Shown piece after piece: positions 60,371 through 64,000 of a DNA stretch of 64,000 bases; within the stretch, counting starts at the first letter, position 1; each line of letters begins with the position of its first letter. The DNA is taken from contig JAKSXM010000238.1 in the NCBI GenBank assembly GCA_022575985.1, positions 14,712,001 to 14,776,000 of the forward strand, read 5' to 3'. The notes under the pieces are model-generated. The model made no database searches and was not told the DNA's origin. It saw only the letters and a list, made by a program, of their open reading frames with translations. This DNA is from Anagrus nilaparvatae. Taxonomy: Eukaryota > Arthropoda > Insecta > Hymenoptera > Mymaridae. A program made the position numbers and the translations under genes.

Positions 60371-61370
60371 ACCTCCCCTCCTTTTAAATTCTAAATTTCT
60401 AGTATACCCTTTCCCTATAAACATTTTCCATGATAACTAATTTCTATTTGTTTGATGTTTTTAAATATGAAGAATGCGAAACTGGTACTACAGTCAAATC
60501 ACGGGATTGTGGTTGATATTTTCCCTACTAATGAAGTTTGTTTCTCTATAAGTTTTTTGGGTCGCTGATCACGAATTTTGGGGTCCCGGAGCTGGTCTAA
60601 GGGTAGATCACCCTTATATTTTAACAATATTTCTAAAGATTTATTAATAATAATTTAAGCAAGCTATAATAGATTTTTTGTTAGGCTAATCACAAATTTG
60701 AGGGTCCCAAGTATGTAAAGTTAATAAAACATCCCTAAATTTGCAAATCAATATTACTTGGAAGCCTAAAATTTGTGATTAGCCAGCCAAAAAACCTATT
60801 ATAACCTGCTTAAATTTTAACATGGAACATGTTCATTGGATGGGGAATTTGAAAAAGTTCGGCTCGGCAGGGGGGGGGGGGGTGAAACAGTGACGCTTTT
60901 AGGGGTCGGGGGGTGAAATGGACTTAGAATATTTTCGATTCAGGGACTTTTGGTGCAGAAGTACCTAGGGAGCATTGGTGCAGAATTTTTAAAGAATTTA
61001 TTTTAAAAATTAATAAAAAATAAATTAATATTTTTTAAAAAACTATAATAATTTGAAAATTTAATTAATTTTGTTCACTTTGAAAAATCTAAATATAAAT
61101 ATTTATATGTTTTATTTTTATTTATCGCCCAAATATTTTTCAAATTATATATATATATTAGTTGTTTATTTATTGACCTGTACTGGGCATAACTGTTAAA
61201 TGAATCATATTAATTAAATTGCCCTATCTTGATATGTGTATGTATATATTACATCCCTTTTTTTTATTAAGACATATCAAGTGGCAACATTTTATAATTT
61301 TTTAAATTCATTTAAAAATTATTTTTAAAATTACGCGGTTGTTAATAGGTACCTTCTGTACCTATTAACA
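60371..61370. repeat. Foldback interior: motif copy, small inverted repeats, poly-G
   Basis: GGGTCGCTGATCACGAATTT is at about 60559-60578. An inverted repeat about 60658-60701 against 60768-60812 carries GGCTAATCACAAATTT. A run of about 13 G (60871-60883) is followed by GACTTAGAAT as at 23.3 kb. A perfect 12-bp stem hairpin (GTTAATAGGTAC with its complement) is at 61341-61369. No gene. Confidence 0.65.
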
Positions 61371-61478
61371 AAAATCTAATTTTAAAGCATTAATTTAACA
61401 GCGATTTAAAAATTTGTGAGCGATTTAAAAAGCGATTTAAATACTTTAAATACTTTAAATCGCGTCGTCAGCCCCTCG

Positions 61479-62566
61479 TTCAAAATTTTGATAAACCCCT
61501 GCTTTTATTATACTTATTTTGACTCACTTAATCCATATTTCTAATTCATAAAGTCGAATGATTAATTGTTTAAACAATATTTAATTGTTAATAAATTGTT
61601 TAAACAATTTTTTTTTGAAAATTACGTGTGACACCTTTTTTTATGTATTTTTTGACCCTCTGATCACGATTTTGAAGTTCTTTTTTGAAAAAACCTTACT
61701 TATAGTAATTGTTTAAACAATTTTAATTTGTTTATAAGCCAAAATTAGTATGTTGCTATATAAAATTCGACAAAAACATGAATTCCGCAGCTTACAGCTT
61801 TCGTGATTTCGAAAAGCGATCAACAACTTTCTATAATTACTTGCTGTATCCAAATTTTTAATTTGCAATTTCGTAGGACTAATTGTTTAAACAATATTAA
61901 ATTGTTTATAATTTATTTAAACAAAATTTTTTTGAAAATTACGTGTGACACCTTTGTTTATGTATTTTATGACCCTCTGATCACGATTTTCAGGTTCTTT
62001 TTTTTCATAAACCTTACTTATATTAATTGTTTAAACAAAAAGAACCAGAAAATCGTGATTAGTGGGTCAAAAAATACATAAACAAAAGTGTCACACGTAA
62101 TTTTCAAAAAAAAATATGTCTAAACAATTTATTAATAATTAAATATTGTTTAAACAATTAAACCTATGACCTTGGGAATTTAAAATTCAGATTCAGCAAG
62201 ATAAAATTAAAAAAAAAATATCCATCACTTTTCGAAATCACGAAAACTGTAAGCCACGGAATGTTTTTGTCGAATTTTATATAGCAACATACTAATTTTG
62301 GCTTATAAACAAATTAAAATTGTTTAAACAATTACTATAGTATAAGTAAGGTTTTTTCAAAAAAGAACTTGAAAATCGTGATCAGAGGGTCAAAAAATGC
62401 ATAAAAAAAGGTGTCACACGTAATTTTCAAAAAAAAATTGTTTAAACAATTTATTAACAATTAAATATTGTTTAAACAATTAATCATTCGACTTTATGAA
62501 TTAGAAATATGGATTAAGTGAGTCAAAATATGTATAATAAAAGCAGGGGTTTATCAAAATTTTGAA
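61479..62566. mobile_element. 1.1-kb palindrome with TTGTTTAAACAA copies
   Basis: The arms (about 61479-62012 and 62042-62566) are reverse complements with moderate divergence; the ends are TTCAAAATTTTGATAAACCC and its inverse. Within each arm a block of about 310 bp is itself repeated. The 12-bp palindrome TTGTTTAAACAA, or a one-base variant, occurs about nine times. It interrupts the right arm of the larger foldback. The short open frame at 61803-62081 is not gene-like. Confidence 0.85.
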
Positions 62567-62745
62567 TTGTTTTAGCTACAGGATATTTAACATTTAGATT
62601 GTTGTCAAATTTTGCAATAAATTGTTAATAACAAAAAATTGACCACGAATTTTACAAAACGGACCTCGGATTCGTGTTTAGCGGATCAAAAAACATAAAT
62701 ACCAACCATTTTTTTCCATGGAACTTTTATGGCATTAAATAGCAT

Positions 62746-64000
62746 GGTGGGCGACAGGACTATAGGTTAAAATTGAGAATAAAACTAATGTACTGTTATA
62801 TTCTATGAAAATTTCTCTAGTTCGTGGAAATTGATGCTTAATTTTAATACTAATAATATATAAGGTTTTGGAAAAACAGGAAATTAAGCCTATAGTGAAA
62901 ATTAGTATAGAGCAAAAAATGTTATAAGCCGGATAAATTTTTCTCTCTAAGTTAAAAAATTGAAAATTAAGAAAATTAAGTCCTTGATGCACTAAAAAAA
63001 TAATTAATAAGTTCATATTTATTGCATATGTTATAAATATAAATGCACTTACCTACATTAAAATGTTTATACAAAGTTTATATGAACGGAAAAAGGTAAT
63101 AAATTTATGTAGGCTTACATGCTTTATGCTCTGTACATTTTTTAATATATGCACATGTGCAGAGGGAAATAGCGAAAGTGCCGCGCTAGTGCATTAAAAA
63201 AATGATAAATTAACGAGTCAGCTGAGATCTGAAAAATAAACGAATTTAATTATGGTACCTTTTTATTGTTATTTGGTATTAATGAAATTCGTTAAAATGA
63301 CCCATTTTCCCATAATTTATTAGCTCATGGAAATTGCGAAATTCTTTTCGTTTTTCGTTTTTTTTTTCTTCAAATGACATTGCTATTCAAAGTAAAAATT
63401 CTCCCGTCTATACCTGCAATTAAGATGAATAGGCCCAAAACCACTTCCTTATCTTTCAATTCTTCATCACGCAATGATCTCTTTTGCATACGCAACCCGG
63501 AAAAAGAATAAGAAATAATAATAAAAATGAAAGTTTCTTCAATGCATGTCAAGCGTAACATTACGAGGACAAATATTCAAATTGTAAGATGATACATTTT
63601 AATGAACAAAAAAACTGTCATTTCAATAGGCTGCGAAGAAAAAGGGTCCAAAAAAGTCTGACTTTAGAAATGAAAGAGGAAGTGCCCTGTTTCAGAATGT
63701 CCGATAACCAGTTTCTTTATTTTTTATTTCTTATTCAAGGTCCTAATATTTTTTTCAGTTTAGGTATGATTTTGCAAAAACAATTCTGCCACGTTATTAA
63801 TTTTTTCACTTCTTTAATAAAATGCAAACTATCAAGAAAGCGTTGCGTGAGTGACCTCGAGAGAGCCAACGAGAAATTCTTCGCGCGAGCATGTCCAAGG
63901 ACATGTAAAATACCTGGTTAGGGCATGACGTAAGGTCGACAAAGAATACAAAAAAAAAAAAACGAGCAAAAAATAATATAATAAAAAAAAAAAATAAAAA
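62746..64000. other. Intergenic, nothing recognised
   Basis: A minus-strand frame at 62735-63016 is hydrophobic and Ile/Phe-rich; a plus-strand frame at 63589-63921 ends in a G+C-richer patch (63840-63930) with Arg/Cys codons. Neither matches a family I know. The patch could be the edge of a promoter or exon of a gene beyond the window. Confidence 0.4.

Larger units (their letters stand above)
57374..62745. mobile_element. Composite 5.4-kb foldback element
   Basis: The left arm 57374-57665 is the reverse complement of two right-hand pieces, 61371-61478 and 62567-62745; between those pieces sits the palindrome 61479-62566, inserted later. Shared words include ATGCTATTTAATGCCAT, CATGGAAAAAAATGG, CGAATCCGAGGTCCG and CGAGGGGCTGAC. 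The interior holds a further palindrome (57822-59043), a TIR element within that, and tandem repeats. No transposase or other long frame is present. The class is unknown; it may be a mobile foldback or repeats piled up by successive insertions. Confidence 0.75.

Noticed and set aside
63589..63921. 110-residue plus-strand frame near the window end as a gene
   Set aside because: No family match and mixed composition; only its last 30 codons are G+C-richer.

Overview
The window is nuclear DNA from an insect with a strongly A+T-rich genome (about three quarters A+T by eye). The evidence is spliced genes with short GT-AG introns (57-287 nt), a clear orthologue of the insect BTB/zinc-finger repressor Ken, the first coding exon of a Derailed/RYK-type Wnt receptor and two ApoD-type lipocalins. 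The order cannot be fixed from sequence alone; a hymenopteran is only a guess based on base composition and repeat style. There are no operons, CRISPR arrays or recognisable tRNA or rRNA genes.

Layout. 1-9837: probable first intron of a minus-strand Derailed/RYK gene, with a cluster of TCF-like sites near its far end. 9838-9952: its first coding exon (signal peptide and start of the WIF domain), followed by a G+C-richer 5' region to about 10.5 kb. 11.0-17.3 kb: a satellite domain built mainly on a 171-bp monomer, with an inverted block, an intermixed 419-bp module and an exactly duplicated 1.5-kb nine-monomer block. 17.3-26.0 kb: non-coding DNA with a TA-flanked terminal-inverted-repeat (TIR) element (19978-20748), a 30-bp tandem repeat and a foldback at 24273-25725. 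26081-30164: two tandem minus-strand lipocalin genes; the second carries an unusual 150-residue acidic/alanine-rich tail. 30741-32563: a second TIR element, split by a nearly perfect 1.4-kb palindrome. 35261-38190: the 3' end of a decayed non-LTR retrotransposon, split by a 1.8-kb foldback. 39744-41756: ken, four coding exons, 518 residues, minus strand; its 5' non-coding exon(s) and promoter are probably in 42-51 kb but were not pinned down. 51-57 kb: nothing coding seen. 57374-62745: a composite foldback with at least three nested insertions. 62746-64000: nothing recognised.

How the parts relate. The recognised genes all lie on the minus strand and are separate transcription units. Derailed (Wnt5 receptor) and Ken (repressor of JAK/STAT targets) are developmental regulators; the lipocalins are a small tandem family of secreted lipid carriers. 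The most unusual aspect is the density of long palindromes (four to five in 64 kb), several nested in one another, many carrying one recurring motif (core GGGTCGCTGATCACGAAT). These would be strong hairpin-RNA or small-RNA sources if transcribed, and they preserve insertion histories that can be read directly.
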